The notes under the pieces are model-generated. The model was not told where the DNA came from and searched no databases. It worked only from the letters and a program-made list of their open reading frames with translations. Source: CALROG01 sp943369755 (GTDB taxonomy: Bacteria > Pseudomonadota > Gammaproteobacteria > Burkholderiales > Burkholderiaceae_C). From it: a stretch of 64,000 nt of DNA. Where the stretch lies: assembly GCA_943369755.1 (NCBI GenBank), contig CALROG020000013.1, positions 1-64,000 of the forward strand, given 5' to 3'. Below, piece after piece: positions 39,501-46,940 of this stretch. How positions within the stretch are numbered: position 1 is the first letter of the stretch; the number at the start of each line of letters is the position of its first letter. The position numbers were made by a program, and so were the translations under genes.

Positions 39501-40465
39501 CGGTCAAAGAGCAGTTGATTCACTTCATCAACAAACAGCTTCCTGGCGGCCTGCCCAAAAAGACCGCACGCGCCTTGCTGGACATTGAAGACAAAGACTA
39601 CGTGCCGATCATCCGCAACCCCAAGGCCACCACGGCCGAGACCGAGGCGGTGTTCTATTTCCCCGGTTGCGGCTCCGAGCGCTTGTTCTCGCAGGTGGGG
39701 CTGGCAACGCAGGCCATGCTGTGGCACGCTGGCGTGCAAACGGTTTTGCCCCCGGGTTACCTGTGCTGTGGCTACCCGCAGCGCGGCAGCGGCCAGTTTG
39801 ACAAGGCCGAGAAGATCATTACCGACAACCGGGTGTTGTTCCACCGGGTGGCCAACACACTTAATTACCTGGACATCAAAACCGTGGTGGTGAGCTGCGG
39901 CACCTGCTACGACCAGTTGCAGGGCTACAAGTTTGAGGATATTTTCCCCGGTTGCCGGATCATCGACATCCACGAATACCTGCTGGAAAAGGGCATCACA
40001 CTTGAAGGCGCGAACGGTGCGTCCGCAGGCTCGGGGCAGGCTTACCTGTACCACGACCCGTGCCACAGCCCCATGAAGCTGCAAGACCCTATGAAGACGG
40101 TGAAAGCGCTGGTGGGCGACAACGTGCTCAAGAACGAGCGCTGTTGCGGTGAGTCGGGCACCCTGGGCGTGACCCGGCCCGACATCGCGACCCAGGTGCG
40201 CTTTCGCAAGGAAGAAGAGCTGCGCAAGGGGGAGGCCGCGCTGCGTGAAAGCGGCCAGGTGGGCGCAGACGCGAATGTGAAAATCCTGACCAGTTGCCCG
40301 AGCTGCCTGCAGGGGCTGACTCGTTACGGCAACGACCTCAACAACGGCTTGCTGGAGGCCGACTACATCGTGGTCGAGATGGCCAATCAGATTCTGGGCA
40401 AAGACTGGATGCCAGCTTACGTGGCTGCAGCCAACAACGGCGGCATCGAGCGCGTGCTGGTCTGA
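36563..40465 (+). CDS. DUF3683/FAD-linked oxidase/Fe-S oxidoreductase fusion (D-2-hydroxyacid dehydrogenase type)
   Basis: This 1300-residue multidomain enzyme has these parts. DUF3683 covers about 1–110 (IPYNYTSFSDREIVIRLLG). A PCMH-type FAD-binding domain (about 190–350) has IIPRGGGTGYTGGAIPL. The FAD-oxidase C-terminal domain (about 400–765) has VALHMHAGDGNVHTNIPVN. Two 4Fe-4S motifs are CLRCGKCKPVC (from Cys823) and CTVCHKCLSPC. CCG domains lie at about 1030–1115 (YFPGCGSERLF...YLCCGYP) and 1160–1250 (YHDPCHSPMKL...RCCGESG). It probably oxidises a D-2-hydroxyacid such as D-lactate and passes electrons to the respiratory chain. Residues 773–791 are an extra linker encoded by a repeat-like DNA segment. 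Confidence 0.92.
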   Translation: MNAPTTLNQLMAAVDDAPRLREIPYNYTSFSDREIVIRLLGSRAWDVLNRLREERRTGRSARMLYEVLGDIWVVQRNPYLQDDLLDNPKRRRQLVDALQHRLHEVEKRRTPGTDTERDALVGELLLAAHGAIDAFDAAFSQTAELRRKAQRQLGKLTAKDNIKFDALSRVSHVTDATDWRVEYPFVVLTPDTEAEMAGLVKGCIDLGLTIIPRGGGTGYTGGAIPLTWNSAVINTEKLEAMTEVQMLQLPGLAQPVPTIWTEAGVVTQRVADAAERGGFVFAVDPTSAEASCIGGNIAMNAGGKKAVLWGTALDNLASWRMVTPQAQWLEVTRLNHNLGKIHDAEVASFELQYFEADGKTPIRTERLDIPGRSFRKEGLGKDVTDKFLSGLPGIQKEGCDGLITSGRWVVHRMPAHTRTVCLEFFGNARDAVPSIVEIKDFMFAEAARTGVLLAGLEHLDDRYLKAVGYATKSKRGGLPKMVLVGDIAGDDADAVARATSEVVRLANSRSGEGFVAISPEARKKFWLDRKRTAAISKHTNAFKINEDVVIPLPRMAEYTDGIERINIELSLHNKIRLADELVTFFTRGSLPLGKSDDASEIPSAELLEDRVAQAVALLGEVRALWQGWLDQADDLFEQLQDHRLRASWKTQIRAPLQNLFAGAAFQPILDECTAIHQRVLKGRVWVALHMHAGDGNVHTNIPVNSDNYEMLQTAHQAVKRIMVLARSLDGVISGEHGIGITKLEFLTDAELQPFTDYKRRVDPEGRFNKGKLLRNQEHLSQSGSGLEADLTNAYTPSFGLMGHESLIMQQSDIGAIADSVKDCLRCGKCKPVCATHVPRANLLYSPRNKILATSLLVEAFLYEEQTRRGVSIKHWEEFEDVADHCTVCHKCLSPCPVKIDFGDVSMNMRNLLRKMGKKSFRPGNAAAMLMLNATNPETIKLMRTAMVDVGFKVQRFANKLLRVAAKRQTARPAATVGKAPVKEQLIHFINKQLPGGLPKKTARALLDIEDKDYVPIIRNPKATTAETEAVFYFPGCGSERLFSQVGLATQAMLWHAGVQTVLPPGYLCCGYPQRGSGQFDKAEKIITDNRVLFHRVANTLNYLDIKTVVVSCGTCYDQLQGYKFEDIFPGCRIIDIHEYLLEKGITLEGANGASAGSGQAYLYHDPCHSPMKLQDPMKTVKALVGDNVLKNERCCGESGTLGVTRPDIATQVRFRKEEELRKGEAALRESGQVGADANVKILTSCPSCLQGLTRYGNDLNNGLLEADYIVVEMANQILGKDWMPAYVAAANNGGIERVLV
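38878..38935 (+). repeat. Repeat-like element inserted in frame in the FAD/Fe-S oxidase
   Basis: Starting GCTACGAAATCAGGAGCACC and ending GCGGGCTAGAGGCTGATT, it resembles the intergenic copies at 31411 and 56916 in its ends (gctac.aaat; gcgggcta.ag) and its overall length of about 55 bp. It encodes residues 773–791 (LRNQEHLSQSGSGLEADLT) between the FAD-oxidase and 4Fe-4S domains. The middle is divergent, so membership of the same family is probable, not certain. Confidence 0.55.
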
Positions 40466-40469
40466 CGGC

Positions 40470-40910
40470 ATGACGACGCATCCGGTTTGCCTGCTGTGTG
40501 AAGGGTTGGGTGGCGTGCCGGTGTGGCAATCGGCACGGCTGCGCGTGATTCGGGCCGAGGAGGCGGGCTTCCCGGCCTTTTACCGCGTGGTCTGGAATGA
40601 CCATGTGGCCGAATTGTCTGACTTGGCGGCACCCGAGCGGCAGCACTGCCTTGATGCCGTGGTGGCGGTTGAGCTGGCTTTGCGCGAGACGCTGCAACCG
40701 CTCAAGATCAACCTGGCCGCGCTGGGCAATATGGTGCCGCATTTGCACTGGCACGTGATTGCGCGGTTCGACTGGGATACCCATTTCCCGGCACCCGTGT
40801 GGGCCCCGGCGCGGCGCGAACCACAGCCGCTACAGATCGCTGGCGTGGTGGAAAACCGGCCGGCGCTGGAAGCCAACATGGCGCAGCGGCTTCAGGCCTT
40901 GCCCGTTTAA
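40470..40910 (+). CDS. HIT family protein
   Basis: This 146-residue protein has the histidine triad HLHWHVIARF (His91, His93, His95; the HxHxHxx motif), preceded by LKINLAALGNMVP. It starts 4 bp after the stop of the large oxidase, implying co-transcription. HIT proteins hydrolyse or transfer nucleotides from phosphoramidates, adenylated products or dinucleoside polyphosphates. The substrate is not evident. N-terminal cysteines (CLLC at 7–10) could bind metal. Confidence 0.9.
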   Translation: MTTHPVCLLCEGLGGVPVWQSARLRVIRAEEAGFPAFYRVVWNDHVAELSDLAAPERQHCLDAVVAVELALRETLQPLKINLAALGNMVPHLHWHVIARFDWDTHFPAPVWAPARREPQPLQIAGVVENRPALEANMAQRLQALPV

Positions 40911-41073
40911 ATCACGCTTGTTCGTGAAATTCGCACGTTTGCAGGGCGTGCGCGGGTTTTAGGGTTAGAGTTTGCGGCTAGCCCGATGGGTAAAAACCAC
41001 CTACAGTTTGGGTATTTGATTCTTGTCGCCGAGCGCCGCTCCGGCGAATGGCCGCAAGGTTCTGGAGGTTGCG

Positions 41074-42453
41074 ATGTTTTCCCCACATGTTCGCGCTAGG
41101 CGTCTGGCACCCATTGCACTGGGTGTGTGCGTGTTGCTGGGCTCCATGGCCGCGCAGGCTCAGATGGCCGGCGAGGTTGAGTTTTCACGCGGTGTGGGTT
41201 TTGCCCAGACGCCGGGCCAGACTCCGCGCACCCTGGGCAAGGGGCTGGAGCTTCGGGAGGGTGACCGCCTGACCACCGCGGACGGTGCTTCGGCCATCAT
41301 CAAGCTGGCGGACGGCACCCGCATGACGGTACGCCCCAACTCTGAAATCGTGCTTTCCCAGTATCAGTTCAAGGAAAACGCGACAGATAACAACATGCTG
41401 ATGCAGCTGGTGCGTGGCGGTTTCCGGGCCGTGACCGGCGCAATCTCGAAAAGTTCACCCAATGCGGCGCGGGTACAAACCAGCACCGCCACCATCGGCA
41501 TTCGCGGCACCGACTTTGACGCCCGGGTCTGCCTCAAGGACTGCGGCACCGAGTCATCGAAGGTGACGGAAACCTCTCGTCCGAATGCGGTGCAGGCCAG
41601 TGCCAAGGTGGTGACGGCTCAGGGCGAGGTCAACGCAGTCGACGGCGCAGGCCAACGCCGCCGCCTGGTGGATGGCGGCAGCATCTACCCGGGCGACCTG
41701 GTTGAAACCGGCAGCGGCACGCGCGCGGTACTGGCGTTTCGCGACGAAAGTCGCATGACGCTGGGTTCCGCGACGCGGTTCCGGGTGGATAACTTTGTCT
41801 ATGACGAAAAGAACGCGGGCGAAGGCCGTTTCCTGATGTCCGTGCTGCGTGGCTCGGTTCGCGCCCTGACTGGCCTGATCGCCAAGGCCAACAACCGCAA
41901 CGTTTCGTTCAGCACCTCGACTGCCACTATCGGCATTCGCGGTACCGGAGTCGACATCAACTGCACTGGCGCTTGTGCCGGCGAGACCGGTGGCGGTGCC
42001 GACGGTGGCCTGACGCTGTTCACCTGGCTGGGCTCCGTGGCCGTCACCCAACAGGGCCAGACGGCGTTGCAAGTGCTTCAGGCGGGGCAGGGTCTGTTCA
42101 TTTCCCCCACTGGAATCCGCGCGATTTCAAGCCAGCCGCCGTCAGAAGGCCCGCGGCCAGACACAGTCAATGTGCCCGGAAAGTTGTTTTCCAGCGACAA
42201 CGTGTCTGACAGCCAGGAGGGCCTGTTTGTCTTCGTGCGCGATGGCCATATTGAGGTCGCCAGCAAGAGCGAAGTGTTGCACTTGGGCAAGGGTGAAGCA
42301 GGCTTCGCTGGCAATGACGGTAACACTGCGCGGCCCAATACCATCCCGAAATTCATTGAGTTTGACAAGCTGCCGCTACCCAACTCCAAGAACCCCTTGC
42401 TGGTCAGTGTTCTGGCCGATGCTGGCATCAAACCGTCCAACCAATGCAAGTGA
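41074..42453 (+). CDS. Secreted FecR-domain protein with two FecR modules
   Basis: The 459 residues from ATG 41074 have GGAGG 5 nt upstream, which decides the start over an upstream TTG at 41023. The signal peptide is RRLAPIALGVCVLLGSMAAQAQ. Two FecR-like modules follow. The first (about 30–145) has LREGDRLTTADGASAIIKLADGTRMTVRPNSEI and TIGIRGTDFDARVC. The second (about 190–340) has YPGDLVETGSGTRAVLAFRDESRMTLG and TIGIRGTGVDINC. The classical cytoplasmic anti-sigma and transmembrane parts are missing, so this is a periplasmic or surface protein, not a FecR sensor. It stands 80 bp upstream of the TpsB gene and may act with it. Confidence 0.85.
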   Translation: MFSPHVRARRLAPIALGVCVLLGSMAAQAQMAGEVEFSRGVGFAQTPGQTPRTLGKGLELREGDRLTTADGASAIIKLADGTRMTVRPNSEIVLSQYQFKENATDNNMLMQLVRGGFRAVTGAISKSSPNAARVQTSTATIGIRGTDFDARVCLKDCGTESSKVTETSRPNAVQASAKVVTAQGEVNAVDGAGQRRRLVDGGSIYPGDLVETGSGTRAVLAFRDESRMTLGSATRFRVDNFVYDEKNAGEGRFLMSVLRGSVRALTGLIAKANNRNVSFSTSTATIGIRGTGVDINCTGACAGETGGGADGGLTLFTWLGSVAVTQQGQTALQVLQAGQGLFISPTGIRAISSQPPSEGPRPDTVNVPGKLFSSDNVSDSQEGLFVFVRDGHIEVASKSEVLHLGKGEAGFAGNDGNTARPNTIPKFIEFDKLPLPNSKNPLLVSVLADAGIKPSNQCK

Positions 42454-42533
42454 ACGCCCTTGCCGGGCGTGACAACTACCGCCTTGCAGTGCGACAATTT
42501 CAGTCAGTGTGGACTGACCTCACAGGGTAAAAA

Positions 42534-44141
42534 ATGAATATAGGCGGCAGCACCCGTCGCAGCCGGGTGGCAGTTGCGGTGGCTTTGGCGTGTCTGGGCG
42601 GTTTGGCGCAGGCGCAGTCAGACGCCCCGCTGGTGGCGGCACCGGTACCGGTTTTTTCCATCAAGGGCTTCAAGCTCACCGGGGAGAACCCGCTCGGCGA
42701 GTCCGAGACCACGCGCATTCTGGCACCTTACCTGCGTGCCGATGCGACCATGGACACCCTGCAAAAAGCCACCACCGCCCTGGAAGAGGCGCTGCGCAAC
42801 AAAGGCTTTGGCCTGCATCGGGTGGCGTTGCCGCCGCAGGACGTCGGCGACACCGTGACGCTGAGCATTGTGAAATTCACGATCAGCAAACTGACGCTCG
42901 ACGGCAACAAAATTTATGACGAAGGCAATATCCGGCGCAGCGTTCCGGAACTGCGCGAAGGCCATACACCCAACTTCAAGCGGATGGCCATCCAGACCGC
43001 CATTGCGAACGAAAACCCGAACAAACAGGTTCAGGTGGGTATCAAGGAAGCCGACGAGCCCGACAAGATCGATGCCAGCATTACGGTGAAAGAGTTGCGG
43101 CCCTGGACCTTTTCCATGGGCCTGTCCAACGGCGGCTCGGAGTCGTCCGGCCGTGACCGTCTTACGGTGTCGGGCGGCCACACCAATCTTTTTAATCTCG
43201 ACCACCAATTCAATGGCGCGTACACCACCTCCATTGAGCGTTTCAAGGATGTCAAACAACTAGGCTTGTCTTACCGCGTTCCGCTGTACGAGTTGGGCGG
43301 GGTTGTTGGGTTGAGCTACACCCGCTCCGATGTGGTGGGCAATTTTGGTGCCTTCACCAGCACCGGTGCTGGTCATACTTTCGGTGTCAACTACACCGCG
43401 TACCTGCCGCCTGAAGGCGGACGCCGCAGCTATGTGACGCTGAGCCTGGAAGACAAGGTGTTCAATGCCGCCAAGATCAACGGCTTCCCGGTGCCGGGAC
43501 AGGTCAATCGGCGTAGCCGCCCGCTGACGCTGGGCTACAACGCGCGCACCGAGTCCGACACATCTGTCTGGGGTTACAACGCCGAGCTGGTCGTCAACAC
43601 GGGCAGTGGTACCGGCAACGACCTGGCTTCCTATCAGACTGAAGACCCCCGCATTGACACCAACCGGGGCAAAGCTTTGCGTGCCGGGTTTAACTACACC
43701 GCCAACTTTGCAGGCAATTGGCTTTGGGGTGTGCGCAGCCAGCTTCAATACAGCCCTGATGTGCTGATTTCCGGCGAACAGTTTGGCCTGGGCGGGTCGG
43801 GCTCGGTGCGTGGCACCGAGAGCGAGCGCCCGATTGCCGGTGACCGCGGCTTGTCCGCCTCACTGGAGGTCACCACGCCAGAGGTCACGCCCGGCCTGCG
43901 GGTGGTCGGATTCATTGATGCTGGCTGGCTCAGCAACAACAAGCCCAACGGCACGTCCAAGCCGTCAAGCGACCGTCTGGCAGGTGTTGGCCTGGGTCTG
44001 CGATACGGTAGCGGGCCGTTCTCCTTGACGGCCGATTACGGGCGTATCGTGCGTGGCAGTGTCGTGCCACTGACCATCAACACCGGCTCACCCCAAAAGG
44101 GCAACGACAAGCTTTCGGTCAACGTATCGGTGCGGTTTTAA
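42534..44141 (+). CDS. ShlB/FhaC/HecB-type outer-membrane transporter (TpsB)
   Basis: This 535-residue protein has a signal peptide (AVAVALACLGGLAQAQ). The POTRA region (about 35–190) has FSIKGFKLTGENPL and FTISKLTLDGNKIYDEGNIR, followed by a 16-strand-type Omp85 beta barrel to a C-terminal Phe (NVSVRF). The barrel motif FGLGGSGSVRGTESE corresponds to the conserved VRGY of loop 6, with Thr for Tyr, and RVVGFIDAGW fits strand motif 4. TpsB pores export large beta-helical TpsA proteins. No TpsA gene is present in the window. The upstream FecR-domain protein is the likely functional neighbour. Confidence 0.9.
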   Translation: MNIGGSTRRSRVAVAVALACLGGLAQAQSDAPLVAAPVPVFSIKGFKLTGENPLGESETTRILAPYLRADATMDTLQKATTALEEALRNKGFGLHRVALPPQDVGDTVTLSIVKFTISKLTLDGNKIYDEGNIRRSVPELREGHTPNFKRMAIQTAIANENPNKQVQVGIKEADEPDKIDASITVKELRPWTFSMGLSNGGSESSGRDRLTVSGGHTNLFNLDHQFNGAYTTSIERFKDVKQLGLSYRVPLYELGGVVGLSYTRSDVVGNFGAFTSTGAGHTFGVNYTAYLPPEGGRRSYVTLSLEDKVFNAAKINGFPVPGQVNRRSRPLTLGYNARTESDTSVWGYNAELVVNTGSGTGNDLASYQTEDPRIDTNRGKALRAGFNYTANFAGNWLWGVRSQLQYSPDVLISGEQFGLGGSGSVRGTESERPIAGDRGLSASLEVTTPEVTPGLRVVGFIDAGWLSNNKPNGTSKPSSDRLAGVGLGLRYGSGPFSLTADYGRIVRGSVVPLTINTGSPQKGNDKLSVNVSVRF

Positions 44142-44143
44142 TC

Positions 44144-44557
44144 ATGGCTGGCTTGCAGGCCGGGGCACCAACGCCCCAATCGTTGACGGTACACAGTCAG
44201 TCGCGGGTACTGGAGGTGGCGTTTTCCGACGGTGCGGGCTTCCGCATCCCGTTTGAGCTGATGCGCATCTACTCGCCGTCTGCTGAAGTGCAGGGCCATG
44301 GGCCAGGCCAGGAGGTGTTGCAAACGGGCAAACGTGAGGTTGGGCTGGTTTCGCTGGAGCCGGTGGGCAACTACGCGGTGCAGCCGACATTCTCTGATGG
44401 CCACAGCAGTGGGATTTTTTCATGGGCCTATTTGTACGAGCTGGGCGCGCAACAGGACGCGCTGTGGGAGCAATACAACCAGCGACTCGCCGACGCAGGG
44501 GTGGACCGCGACGCTCCCATGACACCCAAGGGTGGTGGCGCTTGCGCACACCACTGA
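44144..44557 (+). CDS. DUF971 (gamma-butyrobetaine hydroxylase-like N-terminal) protein
   Basis: This 137-residue protein has the DUF971 pattern LTVHSQSRVLEVAFSDG, LRIYSPSAEVQGHG (here MRIYSPS), REVGLVSLEPVGNYAVQPTF and SGIFSWAYLYELG. It starts 2 bp after the TpsB stop, but its natural company is the following ubiE, a neighbour pair I recall as frequent in betaproteobacteria. Some DUF971 proteins take part in Fe-S or metal handling. No such claim can be made from the sequence here beyond conserved His-His at the end (CAHH). Confidence 0.88.
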   Translation: MAGLQAGAPTPQSLTVHSQSRVLEVAFSDGAGFRIPFELMRIYSPSAEVQGHGPGQEVLQTGKREVGLVSLEPVGNYAVQPTFSDGHSSGIFSWAYLYELGAQQDALWEQYNQRLADAGVDRDAPMTPKGGGACAHH

Positions 44558-44651
44558 TTTCCGTAGTTTTCATTCTTTTGCCGACAAAATCCCCGCTTTG
44601 GTGCAGGGTTGTCGGTCTCTCCTTGGCTGTTCAGGCCTAGCATTCCAGCCT

Positions 44652-45383
44652 ATGGCGACAACGCATTTTGGTTTTGAGTCGATTGACGAGCGCGAAAAGG
44701 CGCAGCGCGTGCGTGGCGTGTTCGATTCTGTGGCTCCGCGCTATGACCTCATGAATGACCTGATGTCGGCGGGCCTGCACCGGGCCTGGAAGGCCTACAC
44801 CGTGATGGTGGCGAACCTGCGCGCGGGCTCAAGGGTTCTGGACATTGCGGGGGGCACAGGGGACCTGGCGCTGGCCTTTGCAAAAAAAGTGAGTTCCAGC
44901 GGCCAGGTGGTTCACACCGACATCAACGAAGCCATGCTGCGTGTTGGGCGCGACCGCCTGCTGGACGCCGGCGTGGCTTTGCCCACCCTGGTTTGCGACG
45001 CCGAGAAGCTGCCCTTTGCCGACGGCCATTTCGACTTGGTCAGCGTGGCCTTTGGCCTGCGCAACATGACGCACAAGGACGCCGCCATTGCGGAAATGAA
45101 TCGCGTGCTCAAGCCCGGTGGCAAGTTGCTGGTGCTGGAATTCTCCAAAGTGGCAAAGCCGCTGGAGAAGGCGTACGACTGGTATTCATTCAACGTGCTG
45201 CCCAGGCTGGGCAAACTGGTGGCAGGTGACGATTCAAGCTACCGCTATCTGGCCGAGTCCATCCGCATGCACCCAGGGCAGGAAGAGCTCAAGACCCTGA
45301 TGAAAAAAGGTGGTTTTGGCCATGTGGACTATCACAACCTCACGGGCGGTGTGGCTGCGTTGCATGTTGGAATCAAGTGTTGA
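44652..45383 (+). CDS. ubiE: Ubiquinone/menaquinone biosynthesis C-methyltransferase UbiE
   Basis: This 243-residue SAM methyltransferase has the UbiE signatures RVRGVFDSVAPRYDLMNDLMS, VLDIAGGTGDLALAFAK (motif I) and FDLVSVAFGLRNMTHKD. RVLKPGGKLLVLEFSK and YRYLAESIRMHPGQEELK are the family C-terminal blocks. It C-methylates the benzoquinol ring in ubiquinone synthesis. ATG 44652 begins the family-typical MATTHFGFESIDEREK; an upstream in-frame extension is not conserved-looking and is rejected. It is followed by Tim44-like, ubiJ and ubiB genes. Confidence 0.96.
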   Translation: MATTHFGFESIDEREKAQRVRGVFDSVAPRYDLMNDLMSAGLHRAWKAYTVMVANLRAGSRVLDIAGGTGDLALAFAKKVSSSGQVVHTDINEAMLRVGRDRLLDAGVALPTLVCDAEKLPFADGHFDLVSVAFGLRNMTHKDAAIAEMNRVLKPGGKLLVLEFSKVAKPLEKAYDWYSFNVLPRLGKLVAGDDSSYRYLAESIRMHPGQEELKTLMKKGGFGHVDYHNLTGGVAALHVGIKC

Positions 45384-45411
45384 ACAGTTCGAAATAAACA
45401 CGGAGGCAGAC

Positions 45412-46362
45412 ATGAAATTCCTGGCACTGATTCTTGTGGGTGTGATGGCGCTGGCAGGTGCTGACGCCCAAGCCAAGCGCTTGGGCGGCGGCGGCTCGAC
45501 GGGCAAACAGTCGGGCAATGTGACCCAACGCAACGCGGCACCCGCAGCCCCTGCGGCTCCCACGGCGACGCCGGCGGCTGCGGCACCGAAAAAGCCCTGG
45601 GGAGCCATGCTCGGTGGCCTGGCGGCCGGTTTGGGCCTGGCCTGGTTGGCCCACAGCCTGGGGTTTGGTGAGGTGCTTGGCCAGATCGTGCTGGTTGCGC
45701 TGATGGCGCTGGCTGTCATCGTGGTCATCGGCCTGGTCATGCGCGCTCGCAAGTCGGCGTCGGTGTCGGCCAGCCCGTATGCGGTGCAGGGGGCGGGGTC
45801 GGCGACCCAGGCTCCCGCCTTGCGCCACTACAGCCCGGACAACGTTGGCAACGATGCCTCCGCACGGCCCTGGGAGCGCAGCAGCATGGCTTTTGACGCT
45901 GCCAAGTACAGCGGTGCCACAGCCAGTGGTGGCGTGCAGATTGGCTCCGCGCTTTCTGGTTCTGCGTCCTGGGGGGTGCCCGCAGACTTTGACGTGGCTG
46001 GTTTTCTGGGGGCTGCCAAGCGCAACTTTGTGACTCTGCAAGACGCCTGGGACCGCTCCGACATGCACACCCTGAGGTCCATGATGACCGACGGCATGCT
46101 GGAGGAAATCCGTGCCCAGCTGGCTGAGCGCGAGACCCATACGGCCGGCCAGCCCAATCAGACCGATGTGGTGATGATCGAGGCGCAGGTATTGGGCATT
46201 GAAGATCTGGGCAACGACTATATGGCCAGCGTTGAGTTCTCCGGCATGATCCGCGAACAGCCGTCCGCCGGGCCCAACCCCTTCCGCGAGGTATGGAACA
46301 TGACCAAACCCAAGAGTGGCGACAGCGGCTGGCTGGTGGCAGGGGTGCAGGCGCTCCAGTGA
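45412..46362 (+). CDS. Tim44-like domain protein, membrane anchored
   Basis: The 316 residues from ATG 45412 have GGAGG 7 nt upstream. An N-terminal signal (MKFLALILVGVMALAGADAQ) precedes a Gly/Ala/Pro-rich linker. A double hydrophobic segment follows (MLGGLAAGLGLAWLAHSLGF and IVLVALMALAVIVVIGLVMR). The C-terminal Tim44-like domain (about 195–316) includes FLGAAKRNFVTLQDAWDRSD and TDGMLEEIRAQLAERE. Mitochondrial Tim44 and MBA1/MRPL45 relatives bind membranes and partner proteins. Its place between ubiE and ubiJ suggests a role near the ubiquinone complex. Confidence 0.9.
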   Translation: MKFLALILVGVMALAGADAQAKRLGGGGSTGKQSGNVTQRNAAPAAPAAPTATPAAAAPKKPWGAMLGGLAAGLGLAWLAHSLGFGEVLGQIVLVALMALAVIVVIGLVMRARKSASVSASPYAVQGAGSATQAPALRHYSPDNVGNDASARPWERSSMAFDAAKYSGATASGGVQIGSALSGSASWGVPADFDVAGFLGAAKRNFVTLQDAWDRSDMHTLRSMMTDGMLEEIRAQLAERETHTAGQPNQTDVVMIEAQVLGIEDLGNDYMASVEFSGMIREQPSAGPNPFREVWNMTKPKSGDSGWLVAGVQALQ

Positions 46363-46403
46363 CGTACGCGTTGCCCAGCGGGCGGGCTTCATAATCGGGG
46401 ACT

Positions 46404-46940
46404 ATGGCAACACAGTCCCCTTTTCCTTTTTTGGACTCGCTGTTTGAGAAGTTCGGCAGCGGGCTTCAGCCGCCCGTGTGGGCAGTCGATGAGGCGCAAC
46501 GGCGACTGGTTCTGCTGCTCAACCATGTGTTGATGCAGGAGCCCGAAGCCCGGGCCCGGCTGGCGCGGCAAACCGGACATCTCTTGCAGGCCAGTTGGCG
46601 CAGCTTCACCGTTCGGCTTTCGGCAACACCGGCCGGTTTGCTGGAAGTCGCGCCGCCTGCGGGCGTGCCGGATCTCACCCTGATGCTCACCCAGGACTCA
46701 CCGTGGCAACTGGCACAGGTGCTGTTGCGCGGCGAGAAGCCGCCAGTGCGTATTGAAGGCGACGTCCAGTTCGCCGCTGAAATCAACTGGCTGGTGGACC
46801 ATGTGCGCTGGGATCTGGAAGAAGATCTGTCGCGATTGATCGGCGACGCCCCGGCGCATGCGCTCGGGCAGGCGGCGCGCGGCATGGTCGATGCGCTGCG
46901 CCAGTTCACCGGCGCGCGGCCAGGCGGCAGCCGCTCATGA
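46404..46940 (+). CDS. ubiJ: Ubiquinone biosynthesis accessory factor UbiJ
   Basis: This 178-residue SCP2-type lipid-binding protein (VRLSATPAGLLEVAPPA, LTLMLTQDSPWQLAQVLLRGE, RIEGDVQFAAEINWLV) matches UbiJ, which binds ubiquinone intermediates in the soluble Ubi complex. The C-terminal helix (about 130–170) is typical. It overlaps ubiB by 4 bp (ATGA). A TATAAT-like CATAAT lies about 15 bp before the start. Confidence 0.92.
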   Translation: MATQSPFPFLDSLFEKFGSGLQPPVWAVDEAQRRLVLLLNHVLMQEPEARARLARQTGHLLQASWRSFTVRLSATPAGLLEVAPPAGVPDLTLMLTQDSPWQLAQVLLRGEKPPVRIEGDVQFAAEINWLVDHVRWDLEEDLSRLIGDAPAHALGQAARGMVDALRQFTGARPGGSRS

